Assembly (NCBI RefSeq): GCF_000008205.1
Contig: NC_007295.1
Coordinates: forward strand, 558,001-622,000
Length of the DNA stretch: 64,000 nucleotides
Origin: Mesomycoplasma hyopneumoniae J
GTDB taxonomy: Bacteria > Bacillota_I > Bacilli_A > Mycoplasmatales > Metamycoplasmataceae
Direction: 5' to 3'
Shown here: positions 12,601-22,399 of the stretch, piece after piece
Layout: the number at the start of each line of letters is the position of its first letter
How positions within the stretch are numbered: the stretch's first letter is position 1
Notes under the pieces: model-generated
Seen by the model: only the letters and a program-made list of their open reading frames with translations
What the model was told of the DNA's origin: nothing
Databases searched by the model: none
Translations under genes and position numbers: made by a program

Positions 12601-15600
12601 CTGAATCAGGAATTTTGCCTTGATATACTTCTTTTTTATTTTTTTCAAGGTAAGATTTATTAACTTTGACTACATAACCGCTTGCATTATTAAGATTAAT
12701 TGAATTATTTGCCAGGCGGGCAACAATTATTTTCGAAAAAAATTGATCATAGAATTTAGCTACATTAATCCCAAAAAATTCGGGATTTTCTTTGCCTTTT
12801 TCGCTAAGAAAATCCGAAATTGAGCGCAGACGATAATAATCAAGTGAAACCTCATTAACATTTTTATTAAACCAAAACGGGGGAATATAATTTTTATTTG
12901 GTCTGCGGTTGACTAATAATTTGATAAATTCAGTACTTTTATTTGAAGAATCACTTACAATTTGACTAATTTTTGGCAGACGATTTTGGAGAATAAAGGC
13001 AAGATTAAAATTGTTTTGACCTTCTTCGCTCTTAGCTTCAGGATTTGTTGTAAATCAGAGTGGAATTTGAACAAGTTGGGCAGCAAAAAATTGACTAAGA
13101 CCAAGAGATTCAAGATTTAGACCTGAAAGTAAAGGATTAATAGAAGCAAATTCCTGAACAAGTAAAGAAAGAAAACGTTTTTTAAAGGCTGAATCTGAAA
13201 ATTTTGGATTAAGCAAAAAATTTTCCATTATATATTTTAGGGCCTTATCAAAACGGGCCTCAAAAGGATAATTTTGGGAATAATAGCTAATAAATCCTAA
13301 ATTTTCGACTAAATCGGCAAGATTATCTTCAAGTCAGGATTTTAGTGAAGTTTTTCTATTAAAATCATCGATATAACTTTTAGCAAAAACTGGATCGGCT
13401 AAAAGTTCTTGAAATTGGGGGTTTTTTTCTAGATAAAGACTTAAAAGATAAGGTTGAAGAATTGCCCTTGAAGGTTTAGGGAGTCCTAAAAATAGACCTT
13501 CTTGATCTTTTAGATTAGGTATTTTAGCTAATAATTCGGTATTATTTAGCTCATTTTTGAGTCATTCTGATTTAGTTGCCTGAAATAATTTATGAAAAGC
13601 CTTGGATAAATCCAGATTTTCAAGTTTATTTTCGGAAACAAAACGAATTCAAAAACGCAAGGTTTTTATTACTAATTGAGTAATTATTTCCGGATTTTGG
13701 ATAATATTTTTCTCAAGTTTGTTAATTTCGGCTTCAGAGGCAAGAATATAAATTGGTTTTAATTTTAAATTAAGGGAATTAGGGCCCAAATCTTCACTAA
13801 TTTTTTCAGGAATTCTAATTGCATTTAAAATATAATAGAAAATATCGCCAATTGAGCCAGTATTTGCAAAAATATTATCACTTTCAAGACTTGGAGGTTT
13901 AATATTACTAATTTGATTCCCAGTTTTTTGGTAATTTTCTAGACGAAATAGTCGATAGATTTCCTTGATCTGGAAAAGTTTTTGCCTAATATCCTCTAAA
14001 TTCTCAAGATTTTGGATTGTTAAATATTTATTTAGGAATATACGTTGCTTTAAATTTAAATCACTAATTTTTAAATTCGGATTTTGTTCTATTTTTTCAA
14101 GGATTTCCTCTGAGACAAGATCAATTCGAGTATTTCTAATCCCTAAATCGGGACTAGTGGATGACGAATTTCAATTTGCAGCAAGAAATTGAAGATCGTA
14201 GATATCAATTTTTCTAGGATCAGATTCAGGAAAAAAATAGGAAAAACCAAGTTGACTAGCTTCAGAACTCTTACCTTTTCCCGAAGCATTTAACATTTTA
14301 ATTAACGAATTTATTGTTTTCTGGCGGGATGAGTCGCTGCGAAAAAAAGTCGAAATTAGAGCAATTATATAATCATTTGGGCTAAGACTTGACCGTTTTG
14401 CGAATAAATTATTTTTTTCTTTTTGTTTTTCTTGATCACTTAATTCTAAAAATTTGTCATAACCATAAGAATAAGGTGTTTTTCTTAGAAAAATCAAATT
14501 TTCTTTAAAACTTTTTAGGTCAAAATTGGTAATTAACTCGTTTAATCCTTCATTAATATTTGAATAAGCTAGTTCATTTTCTTGTTTTCCGTTTAGTTTT
14601 TCAAGAATTTTTATGACTTGATTTTGATGGTTTTTAGCAAATTTTTCAATAATTGGTTTTGCTAAAAATCCAAAAAAACCTTTGGTTTTCTCATCAACTG
14701 CTGCAGAGAAAATGCGAGCAAAATCAATTTCATTAACTATTTCAATCAAAGCGGATTTTAACATTTGCTCATCAATGGATCCAAGAAGTGCATCAACAAG
14801 ATCACTGGAAGTAAAAATATTTACCAAATTTTTATTATTCTGATTTTTATTATCAGAAAATCAGTTATTAAGATATTGGAAAAATTTTTCAAAATCAAGG
14901 GCATAAATAATTTTTTTAACACCCTTAAGTAAATTTATTGGATCTCTAATCGCTTTTGCAAGCGCCTCAGGGGAGGCATATTTTTGAATATCATCAAAAA
15001 TGCGAATTCCACCAAGAAGAAGGGCCGGATTTAGGGCATAAATTTGCTTTATAAAAAAAAGACTTTTTTCATAATTTGTCTTGCCAGAATTTTCTGTTTC
15101 CTTAATTATCTGGTCAAAAAAATTACCTAAAATATCATTAATTAGTGTTGGTCTGTTTGTTTTTAGTAAAATATTACCAGCTCTAGTAATTAGATCGATT
15201 ACTAAATTATAATTTTTGATTCGATAGGAGAGAATATCAACAAGTCTAATTTCTTCAGCAGCCTTGGCAAAAGCATTAATTACTAGATCAACATCGGGTT
15301 TTAAGAAGAAATTTTTATCAACTAAAACCGAGTTATTAATTGCATTTGCAATCTGGATAAATAATGAACTAGCACTATTTTGGGTTTCAATTTCGTTTTG
15401 GACGTTAGTAGAAAAATAATAAAAAATTAAGGGAATTGTTGCAATATTTGAATAATTATCAACTTGTTTGGTTCAGCCATCTTTACCAATTTTTGCATCA
15501 ATTTCAAAATTATTATTTTCAAGAAAATTAGCAAGCAAGCTCAAAACGCGTTGCTGAGAAGAAACCGGGTTTATATTTGTATCAACTTTAATCAAATTTT

Positions 15601-17578
15601 CGGGTAATAAACTTCAGTGATACTGACCAAAATTTTTAAAAATATAACCAAATTGATTATTAGGTAAGGCAATTATCCCGTGCAAATCGGCTTTTGGGAG
15701 AATATTAAATCCTAAATCGGGCTTATTAGTTTTAATTTTTTTTAGTCTAACAATTTTTATATTACGATAATAATCATAATTTAGTGATTTATTATGTTTG
15801 AATTCAACATCGCCAAAGTCAACTTTAAGATCGACATAATTAGGATCAATTCCGTAGTTATCAAAAACATTAGCAATAATTTTTGCCTGAAAAATTGGTG
15901 GAATTTTTCCTAATTCTGCACTAGAAACTTTTGCATTCTGAGAAAATAAACGGCTTTTCTTAGCGTTATTTTGATCACTAATCTCTTGAAAAAGTCGACC
16001 TATCTGCTGCTCTTGGATATAATCCTGATTTTGAAAATTAATTTTATTAAAAATTCTTGGACTAATTCCGGAATTAATAAAATGAATTACTTGTTTTGCA
16101 CTTGCATTCTCCGTTTTTTGCTGGACATCAATTGTAAAAGTTTGTCTTGTACCGATGCCATCAACGACTTTTTCTTCTTTTCCCTTAATTTTTTGGGAAT
16201 AATTTTGCAGATGTTGGTAAAAATATAAATTAGCATATTCCTGAACATTTTGTGCTAGACGGAGAAAAGTTGCATTTTTTATATTCGAATTTGAAATATT
16301 ATTTAATTCTTCATTTGTAACAAGTGCTAGATTATTTTTATTAAGTTTTTGAATCTCGGCGATTGAAGTTCTTAATAAACTTGAATCTCCTTGTTTATAA
16401 AAAGGAATGCTAAGATCGGTGATTGAAAGATCAGAAGAGACAACATTTTCAGAGCTACCATCTATTGTTCTAATTCTTTTTTCTCAGTAGTTAATATTTT
16501 CTAATTCTTTAAATTTTTTGGGATAATTTGCCTTTAAATAAATTAAATATTCCTTAATAAAACCAGAAAAATTTTGACCTTTTGAGTCAATTTCTTTTAA
16601 TTTATAACGGTGATTTATATACTCAATTTTGGTTTTTAAATTACGAATTCACTCTTTTTCTAATTTATAAATTTGACCTGGATCAAGAATTAAAAATGAA
16701 CTAGATTCTCAAATTAGATTATTTACTAAATTAAACTGATCAGATCTAATCTGCATTTGGATTCCATCAGATCCCTTTTTAAAATTAATAAAACTATTTG
16801 AATTTTGCAAGTCGGCAAATTCAAATTCACCATTTTCTTTTTGGTAAATATTTAAAAGTGGTAATAAATCCTGGGTTTTTAGCTCATAGCCGATTCCTTG
16901 TTTTTTTCAGGAAGCCCCTAAAATTGGATCAAAGGTTGCAACTTTTGTTTTCCCATTAATTACAAGCGGATTAATAGAGCTAATAATAATTTCCTTACCT
17001 TGGTGAAAAAATACAAGGATATCGCTTGGTTTATAATTTTTTGTATCGAGACTGATTATTTCATTTTTTCGAATTTGGTATGTTTCTAATTTTTTACGGA
17101 AATTTTTTTTATCATTTGTAATATAAATCGGAAAAAATGCTTGTTTTGTTAATTCAAAACTATCATTTTTTCCTAATAATTTTCCATTAAGGTAAAACTC
17201 TCGGGAAAACTCCCCAGAGGAAATATATTCATTTTCTTTGGTTTTATCACCTAAAATTTGAGATAAACTGATATAATTACTATTAATTATTAATTGTTTT
17301 TTTTCTTGATTTGTATTTAAAGGTAAGTAAATTTCTGGCTCAAGATAGTCATATCCATTATTTTGGGCATTACCAAAATAGTTAAATTCGGTACTAATTG
17401 TTGCATCCTGAAGACCTGAGGTTTCCTTATATTGATCAAGTCGGCTAACATAAGCACGGTTTGTGGTAAATAAGGCGGTAAAAATTGCGGCAGTAAAAAA
17501 AACTAAAGTTATTAGGCCGATAAAAATAACTTTGGTTTTTAAAAACATCGCAAATATATGTTTAAAAATCTTTTTCAT
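9623..17578 (-). CDS. Giant FtsX/MacB-type ABC permease (2651 residues)
   Basis: One frame runs from ATG 17578 to TAA 9623 with only TGA (Trp) interruptions; I read long stretches between 12.4-14.2 and 14.8-15.8 kb and found no TAA or TAG. Architecture: one membrane segment at about residues 15-37, a first outside domain of about 1750 residues, membrane segments near 1801-1822, 1844-1868, 1888-1915 and 1962-1985, a second outside domain of about 530 residues, then three C-terminal segments near 2518-2542, 2572-2592 and 2600-2635. This is the FtsX/MacB pattern doubled and hugely expanded; usual family members are about 400-850 residues. Members of this type do not pump substrates through the membrane but transmit ATP-driven movement to outside domains. 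The ATPase gene follows directly. Substrate or task unknown: lipoprotein release, peptide handling and surface mechanics are all possible. Confidence 0.87.
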
Positions 17579-17608
17579 AATATGGCGCCAAACCCTAAAT
17601 GCTATATA

Positions 17609-17614
17609 ATTATA
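17609..17614 (-). promoter_or_regulatory. Permease-ATPase operon -10 box
   Basis: Minus-strand TATAAT about 30 nt upstream of the permease ATG, within the 192-nt divergent spacer shared with the azoreductase genes. Confidence 0.5.
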
Positions 17615-17711
17615 AAGGAAAATTTAAAAAAACCAAGGAAATTTTGCTGATTCTCAAACTAAAAAAGAGAATTTTTTTGGCTAATTAACTCTTATTTTTT
17701 TAATTTTGTGG

Positions 17712-17717
17712 TATAAT
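17712..17717 (+). promoter_or_regulatory. Azoreductase operon promoter (extended TGGTATAAT)
   Basis: Plus-strand TGTGGTATAAT lies 53 nt before the first azoreductase ATG. The leader contains GGAGTAG just before the start. Confidence 0.6.
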
Positions 17718-17770
17718 TACATTACAAAATTATCCAAAAAAAAAATGTTTTTATATTAATTGGAGTAGAA

Positions 17771-18355
17771 ATGATTGAAGTTTTGTATATAAAATCGCAT
17801 CTAAATTATGAATCAACTTGTAATAAAGTAGCGGATCTTTTTATTGGTGAATTAAAAAGGTTAAATCCTAGAATAAAAATTAGTGAATTTGACCTTAATA
17901 ATGAAAAAGTGGGAAAAATTTCGCTAAATTCAGAAAATTTTTCCCACTTTTGACAAGATGTTAATGCTGATTTTTGAATTGAAAAACTAAAAAATGTTCA
18001 AAAAGTAATCATCTCATCGCCAATAATTAACTGGGGATATTCAGCTCAGATTAAAAATTTTTTTGATGCAATCTGTCTTGCGGATCGTACTTTTTCTTAT
18101 AAATATGCAAAAAAAGGTGGATCAGTTGGCCTACTTAACAATCTTGAAAATGTACAAATTATTTTAAGTGCTCATTCAAAACAAGCTGATTTTGTAAGTC
18201 CAAGTCCGGCTGAGACAATTTCAGGAACCTTTAATTTCCTTGGTGCCCAAAAAATTAATCCAGCTTTAATTATAGAAGAATCACATAAATATAAAAATGC
18301 AAATTTTGATAAAAATTTGCTTGATAATATCAAAAAAGCAGCGGAAAATTTCTAA
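17771..18355 (+). CDS. azoR: FMN-dependent NADH-azoreductase family protein, copy 1
   Basis: 194 residues of flavodoxin fold, the AzoR/AcpD family that uses NADH and FMN to reduce quinones and azo compounds. Visible features are the N-terminal strand IEVLYIKSHL, the flavin-contact segment SSPIINWGYSAQIKNFFDAI and the helix FFDAICLADRTF typical of the family. Trp residues are TGA-coded. The start ATG follows GGAGTAGAA. The second copy begins 13 nt after its stop, so the pair is a tandem duplication in one operon. The physiological substrate in mycoplasmas is unknown; quinone or thiol-stress detoxification is the usual inference. Confidence 0.85.
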
Positions 18356-18368
18356 AAATGGAGAAAAA

Positions 18369-18974
18369 ATGAATATTCTTGTGATAAAGTCATCTGTTAA
18401 TGAAAAAAAAGGTTCTTATTCTTCGCATTTATCCGATCTTTTTATTAAATTTTACCTCGAAATTCATCCTGATGATCAAATTGAAGTCTACGATTTAAAT
18501 CAGTTTGGGCTAGCAAATACAAATCTTACTATGAAAAATTTTGAGGATAAAACTTTTTATCAAAAAGCTGAATCTGATTTTTGAATTAACAAGTTAAGAA
18601 ATGCTGATAAAATTGTTTTTTCAACCTCAATGACAAATTTTAATTATTCAGCGACCACTAAAAACTTTTTTGATGCAATTACGGTGCCAAACAAAACCTT
18701 TTTACTTGATAAAAACACCGGAAAATATACCGGATTATTAAAAAATATTCAAAATGTACAAATTCTAACAGCCCAAGGAGCCCCGCTTGGTTGGTATCCT
18801 TTTGGAAATCATAGCGCCTTAATTAAACAAATTTTTGAATTTCTTGGCGCAAATGTTAGATCAGATTTTTTTGTTCTTGATGGTACAAAGGTAGCTCCAA
18901 ATAACCAGAAACCAATTGCTGATTTTGTAGCCCAAAGACAAAATCAGATAAAAATTTTAGCAGAAAATTTTTAA
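18369..18974 (+). CDS. azoR: FMN-dependent NADH-azoreductase family protein, copy 2
   Basis: 201 residues, a paralogue of the preceding gene with the same layout: MNILVIKSS strand, DFWINKLRNADKIVF, STSMTNFNYSATTKNFFDAI and PNKTFLLDKNTG. It keeps the family's conserved AQGAP segment (LTAQGAPLGW), which is replaced by a Ser/His sequence (ILSAHSKQ) in copy 1. This suggests copy 2 is the more canonical enzyme and copy 1 has diverged. An AAAAATGGAGAAAA ribosome site precedes the ATG at 18369. Copy 1 ends just upstream, so the two are probably co-transcribed. Confidence 0.88.
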
Positions 18975-18993
18975 AATATTTACAAAAATATAG

Positions 18994-18999
18994 TATAAT
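18994..18999 (+). promoter_or_regulatory. rpmE promoter -10
   Basis: TAGTATAAT 34 nt upstream of the rpmE ATG; the ribosome site AAAGGAAG follows. Confidence 0.6.
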
Positions 19000-19032
19000 T
19001 TAATAACTTTTTACTTACAAAGGAAGTATAAA

Positions 19033-19254
19033 ATGAAAAAAAATATTCACCCGGTTCAACGCGAGCTACTTCTTAGTTGCTCAACATGCAATTCCGAATT
19101 TAGAATTAAATCGGTTATCGAAAAGTTTACAATTGATATCTGTTCTGGATGTCATCCCCAATTTACGGGTGATCGTTCACTCAATCGGACAACAGGGAGA
19201 ATCGAGAGATTTCGTCGTATGGCAGCAAAAGCGCATAAAAAAACAAAAAAATAA
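19033..19254 (+). CDS. rpmE: 50S ribosomal protein L31, zinc-binding form
   Basis: 73 residues. It starts MKKNIHP as typical L31 does and keeps two CxxC pairs (LLSCSTCNSEF and DICSGCHPQFTG), so it is the zinc-containing C+ type. The basic tail KAHKKTKK is typical. A dedicated -10 box lies upstream and the Dps-like gene follows after 17 nt, so the two may share a transcript. Confidence 0.95.
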   Translation: MKKNIHPVQRELLLSCSTCNSEFRIKSVIEKFTIDICSGCHPQFTGDRSLNRTTGRIERFRRMAAKAHKKTKK

Positions 19255-19271
19255 GAAAAAAACAACTAAGA

Positions 19272-19709
19272 ATGATAAAAACACTAGAGCAATTACAGTC
19301 AAGTTTAACTATTTTTTATACAAATGTTAAAAATTTTCATTGAAATCTCCAGGATAAAGACTTTTTGGTGCTTCATAAATTTAGTGATAAATTAGCCCAA
19401 AAAACCAATAATTTTATTGATAATATTGCAGAAAAGCTCCGATCATTTGGAAAAATTGCGCTTGCTAATTTTGAAGAAATTATCCAGAATTCTGATTTTG
19501 AATTATTTAAGTCCCAAATTTGATGTTCTAATGAAGTACTAGATAAATTAGCAGAGCAGATTAAAAAAATTCTTGAAATTTGCGGGAAAATTCAAGAAGA
19601 TCGCGATGAAGATAAAATTGGTTATTTAATTTATCCGCTAATTGATGAAATAATTCTTTACTATCACAAAGAATTATGAAAAATTTATGCTCAAAAATCA
19701 AATTCTTAA
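19272..19709 (+). CDS. Dps-like ferritin-family protein
   Basis: 145 residues, found only when TGA is read as Trp (FHWNL uses TGA). The N-terminal half has the Dps ferroxidase layout: NFHWNLQD, then FLVLHKF about a dozen residues on, then IDNIAEKL. These supply the His, His, Asp and Glu that line the intersubunit di-iron site in Dps proteins. The remainder is helical with Asp/Glu-rich ends. Dps proteins are 12-mers that oxidise and store iron and protect against peroxide; some bind DNA. This one is slightly shorter than usual (about 150-165) and lacks an obvious Lys-rich DNA-binding tail, so iron or peroxide defence is likelier than DNA compaction. Its end overlaps the pseudouridine synthase gene by 23 nt. 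Confidence 0.75.
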
Positions 19710-20601
19710 TTTTATTTGGGATCAAGAGGATATCCGCATTGATATTTTAGTAGCAAAATTAGCTAATTTATCACGAAAAGTTGCTCAAGATTTAATTTTA
19801 GAGAAAAAAGTCTTAATAAATAACAATTTGGTTCTCAAAAAGAACCAAATTGTTAAAACTGGCCAAAAAATCAAGATTTTTAACGACTATAAAAGGCCAA
19901 AACCTCAACTTGAGCCAGCAGAAATAGATTTTGAAATTATCTTTCAAGATCAAAATATGATTCTAATAAACAAACCCAAAAATTTGGTTGTTCACCCTGG
20001 TGTTGGGAACTGAAAAAACACACTCGTCAATGGTCTAATTTCTCATTTTGACAGTCTTGAACAACTTGATCATATCCGGCCAGGAATTGTCCATCGGCTC
20101 GATAAGGATACAACAGGCTTACTTTTAGTTGCTAAAAACGCAAAAGCTCATAGTTTTTTTGTCAACGAACTCGCAAATCGACAAATCAAACGCTTTTATA
20201 AAGCAATTGTTATTGGAAAAGTTTTACACAAATTTATGAAAATTAATTTGCCGATTGGCCGGGATTTAAAAAATCCTCTTAAAAAAACTATTAGTTTTTT
20301 TAACTCAAAACCGGCGATTACAAATGTCGAACTAATTAAACATTTTAGCTACCAAAATCAAGATTTCAGCCTGGTTAAATGTCAACTTGAAACCGGGCGA
20401 ACCCATCAAATTCGCCTGCATCTTGCTCATATTGGTTATCCAATATATGGCGATCCAATATATGGCAAAAAAATTGACGAACTTGGACAAAGACTTCATG
20501 CTTACAAACTAGTTTTTAAAGATCTTAATGGTCTAAGCCGCGAATTTGAGGCAGACTTACCAGAAGAATTTAATATAGCTTTTGAACAGAAAGAATTATA
20601 A
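19687..20601 (+). CDS. rluD: RluA/RluD-family 23S rRNA pseudouridine synthase
   Basis: 304 residues. An S4 RNA-binding domain at residues 13-75 (RIDILVAKLANLSRKVAQDL) is followed by the catalytic core with INKPKNLVVHPG, the RluA motif with the catalytic Asp in HRLDKDTTGLLLVAK, and QLETGRTHQIRLHL, then GDPIYG. This is the standard layout of RluD-like enzymes. Which uridines are modified cannot be told from sequence; RluD is the best guess for the single copy here. It overlaps the Dps-like gene by 23 nt in another frame, which suggests coupled translation, and ends at a bidirectional terminator facing rplA. Confidence 0.9.
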
Positions 20602-20612
20602 TCTTAAAACAT

Positions 20613-20640
20613 AAAAAAAACTTTTTTCAAAGTTTTTTTC
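20613..20640. terminator. Bidirectional terminator between rluD and rplA
   Basis: AAAAAACTTT and AAAGTTTTTT form a 10-bp stem around a TTTC loop and both ends run into A/T stretches. It serves the convergent rluD (plus) and rplA (minus) transcripts. Confidence 0.7.
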
Positions 20641-20661
20641 TTTCCTTTAGAATACTAACTG

Positions 20662-21357
20662 CTATAAATTATCAAAACGAATCTTTATTGAGGGGCCCAT
20701 TGAAGCTGAAACTGTTAGATTTTTGAAATAATTTCCTTTAACCGTATTTGGTTTTAGCCGTTTAATTAGTCTTAAAAGTGTATTAGCATTTTCAACTAGT
20801 TGGGGTACTTCCATATTAGTTTTACCAATTAGCGAGTGGATAATTCCGTATCGATCTGCGCGGTAGTTTGCTTTTCCTTTTTTAATTTCGGCTACTGCCT
20901 TTTCAGGATTAGGGCTTACAGTTCCAGTTTTTGGGTTTGGCATTAGTCCTTTTGGCCCTAATTTCTTTCCATAACGCCCTAAAATTGGCATTAATTTGGG
21001 TTCAACAACAATTACATCAAAATTAAAATTATCAATTTTAAGATTTTGTTCTAATTCTGCTGTTGAGTAAATAAGATCAGCACCAGCCTCTAGTGATTTT
21101 GCAGCAACTTCTGAAGAATCAGTTGCCACTAAAACCCGAACAGATTTTCCCGTTCCATGAGGAAGAACCACGGCTCCACGGAGTTGCTGATCAGCTTTTC
21201 GTGTATCAAGATTTAGACGAATTGCTAAATCAACAGAGCCAGAAAATTTTGTATAGGAAGTTTTTTTGACTAATTCCATCGCCTCTTCGAGGCTGTAAAA
21301 ACGATTTTTATCCACCATTTGTCGTGCCTGGAGTAAATTTCTTGAAACTTTTTTCAT
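20662..21357 (-). CDS. rplA: 50S ribosomal protein L1
   Basis: 231 residues, normal size. Typical blocks are KKTSYTKFSGSVDLAIRLN, GTGKSVRVLV, GKKLGPKGLMPNPKTGTV and KANYRADRYGIIHS. The start MKKVSRN at 21357 is set by AAGGAGG, which lies within the last codons of rplK; only one base separates the genes, so translation is coupled. L1 usually represses its own operon by binding the mRNA leader. Confidence 0.97.
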   Translation of the reverse strand: MKKVSRNLLQARQMVDKNRFYSLEEAMELVKKTSYTKFSGSVDLAIRLNLDTRKADQQLRGAVVLPHGTGKSVRVLVATDSSEVAAKSLEAGADLIYSTAELEQNLKIDNFNFDVIVVEPKLMPILGRYGKKLGPKGLMPNPKTGTVSPNPEKAVAEIKKGKANYRADRYGIIHSLIGKTNMEVPQLVENANTLLRLIKRLKPNTVKGNYFKNLTVSASMGPSIKIRFDNL

Positions 21358-21358
21358 T

Positions 21359-21808
21359 TTATTTTCCTCCTTGCTTTTGGATAAATTCTTCAATTCCCTC
21401 AACCTCAACGCCCATTTGCATTGCTGTACCATAAACTGTTAAAATCGCTTTATCGAGATTTTCGGTATTTAAATCAGGTAATTTATATTCCGCTATCTCT
21501 CTTAATTGGTCAAAAGTAATTTTTCCTACTTTTTCAGTTTTTGATTTTTTAGAACCTGATTCAATTTTGGCTGCCTGCTTAATTTTATAAGATGTTGGGC
21601 TAGTAAATAACTGAAATTCAAAACTTTTGTCCTTAAAAACAGTTATTTTTACCGGAACCGGTTCATCTCCGCGATTTTTAGTTTCATCATTAAATTTTCG
21701 GGTAAACTCTGGCATAACAATCCCAAGACCTGCAAGGGCTGGGCCAGGTTTTGCTTGCCCGGCATTAAATTGCAATTTAGCAACCCGGACAACATTTTTC
21801 TTTGCCAT
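21359..21808 (-). CDS. rplK: 50S ribosomal protein L11
   Basis: 149 residues, slightly longer than the bacterial norm (about 141). It has the N-terminal KLQFNAGQAKPGPALAGLG and the C-terminal RNA-binding part EIAEYKLPDLNTENLDKA, ending in a short acidic/Gln tail. The middle contains a Lys/Ser-rich insert (IESGSKKSKTEKV). It sits 114 nt downstream of tRNA-Leu in the same direction, in place of the secE-nusG neighbourhood common in other bacteria. The ATG at 21808 follows AGAAAGAAGG. Confidence 0.97.
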   Translation of the reverse strand: MAKKNVVRVAKLQFNAGQAKPGPALAGLGIVMPEFTRKFNDETKNRGDEPVPVKITVFKDKSFEFQLFTSPTSYKIKQAAKIESGSKKSKTEKVGKITFDQLREIAEYKLPDLNTENLDKAILTVYGTAMQMGVEVEGIEEFIQKQGGK

Positions 21809-21922
21809 TTTAGAACAACCTTCTTTCTTTTAAAATTTAGATTTTCTTAGTAACATTTAACTTCTTTTCACCAAATCAAAACTTAAAAATTTAACACTAA
21901 ATTTCTTTTTTAAACTTTGATT

Positions 21923-22007
21923 TGGTGCTCTCGACAAGACTTGAACTTGCACCCGTCTCCGGATTAGAACCTCAATCTAACGTGTATACCAATTTCACCA
22001 CGAGAGC
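21923..22007 (-). tRNA. tRNA-Leu (anticodon GAG)
   Basis: An 85-nt type II tRNA with a long variable arm. Acceptor GCTCTCG pairs with CGAGAGC, anticodon stem TTAGA/TCTAA encloses loop TTGAGGT, T-arm GCAAGTTCAAGTCTTGT, encoded CCA. GAG reads CUC/CUU. It is five bases downstream of tRNA-Ser and upstream of rplK. Confidence 0.93.
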
Positions 22008-22012
22008 ATTAA

Positions 22013-22105
22013 TGGCGGATCAGACAGGATTTGAACTTGCGCGGGCCCGTTGAGACCCCTAATACGTTTCCAACATATCCTCTTCAGCCACTTGAGTACT
22101 GATCC
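22013..22105 (-). tRNA. tRNA-Ser (anticodon GGA)
   Basis: A 93-nt type II tRNA. Acceptor GGATCAG pairs with CTGATCC, anticodon loop TTGGAAA sits in stem ATATG/CGTAT, the variable arm is long (TCTC/GGGCCCG region), and CCA is encoded. It is the first gene of the tRNA-Ser, tRNA-Leu, rplK, rplA run. Confidence 0.93.
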
Positions 22106-22124
22106 TAAAGTTAGTATTAATAAT

Positions 22125-22130
22125 ATTATA
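22125..22130 (-). promoter_or_regulatory. Promoter -10 for tRNA-Ser/tRNA-Leu/rplK/rplA
   Basis: Minus-strand GATATAATATTATT lies 20 nt upstream of the tRNA-Ser 5' end. It is the only convincing -10 box for the whole run. Confidence 0.6.
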
Positions 22131-22184
22131 TCATAAAAGATAAAAAATTAAAAATAACTATTTCACTTTTAAAACTCCCAACCA

Positions 22185-22232
<48 letters not shown>

Positions 22233-22269
22233 ATCTTAGCTTTTTTAAAGTATTATTAATAAATTGTGA

Positions 22270-22275
22270 TATAAT
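22270..22275 (+). promoter_or_regulatory. -10 box of the frameshifted Lys/Pro-rich gene
   Basis: GTGATATAAT, with a leader of about 120 nt made largely of AAATA repeats, ending in AAGGAAAAA before the ATG at 22400. Confidence 0.5.
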
Positions 22276-22399
22276 TTATAAGGTTAAAGTTTCTCTGAAA
22301 CTTTTGGTTTAAATTTTGAGTTTTGATTTTAAATTGTAAATAAAATAATAAATAAAATAAAGAAAATAAAGAAAATAAATTAAATAAAATAAGGAAAAA

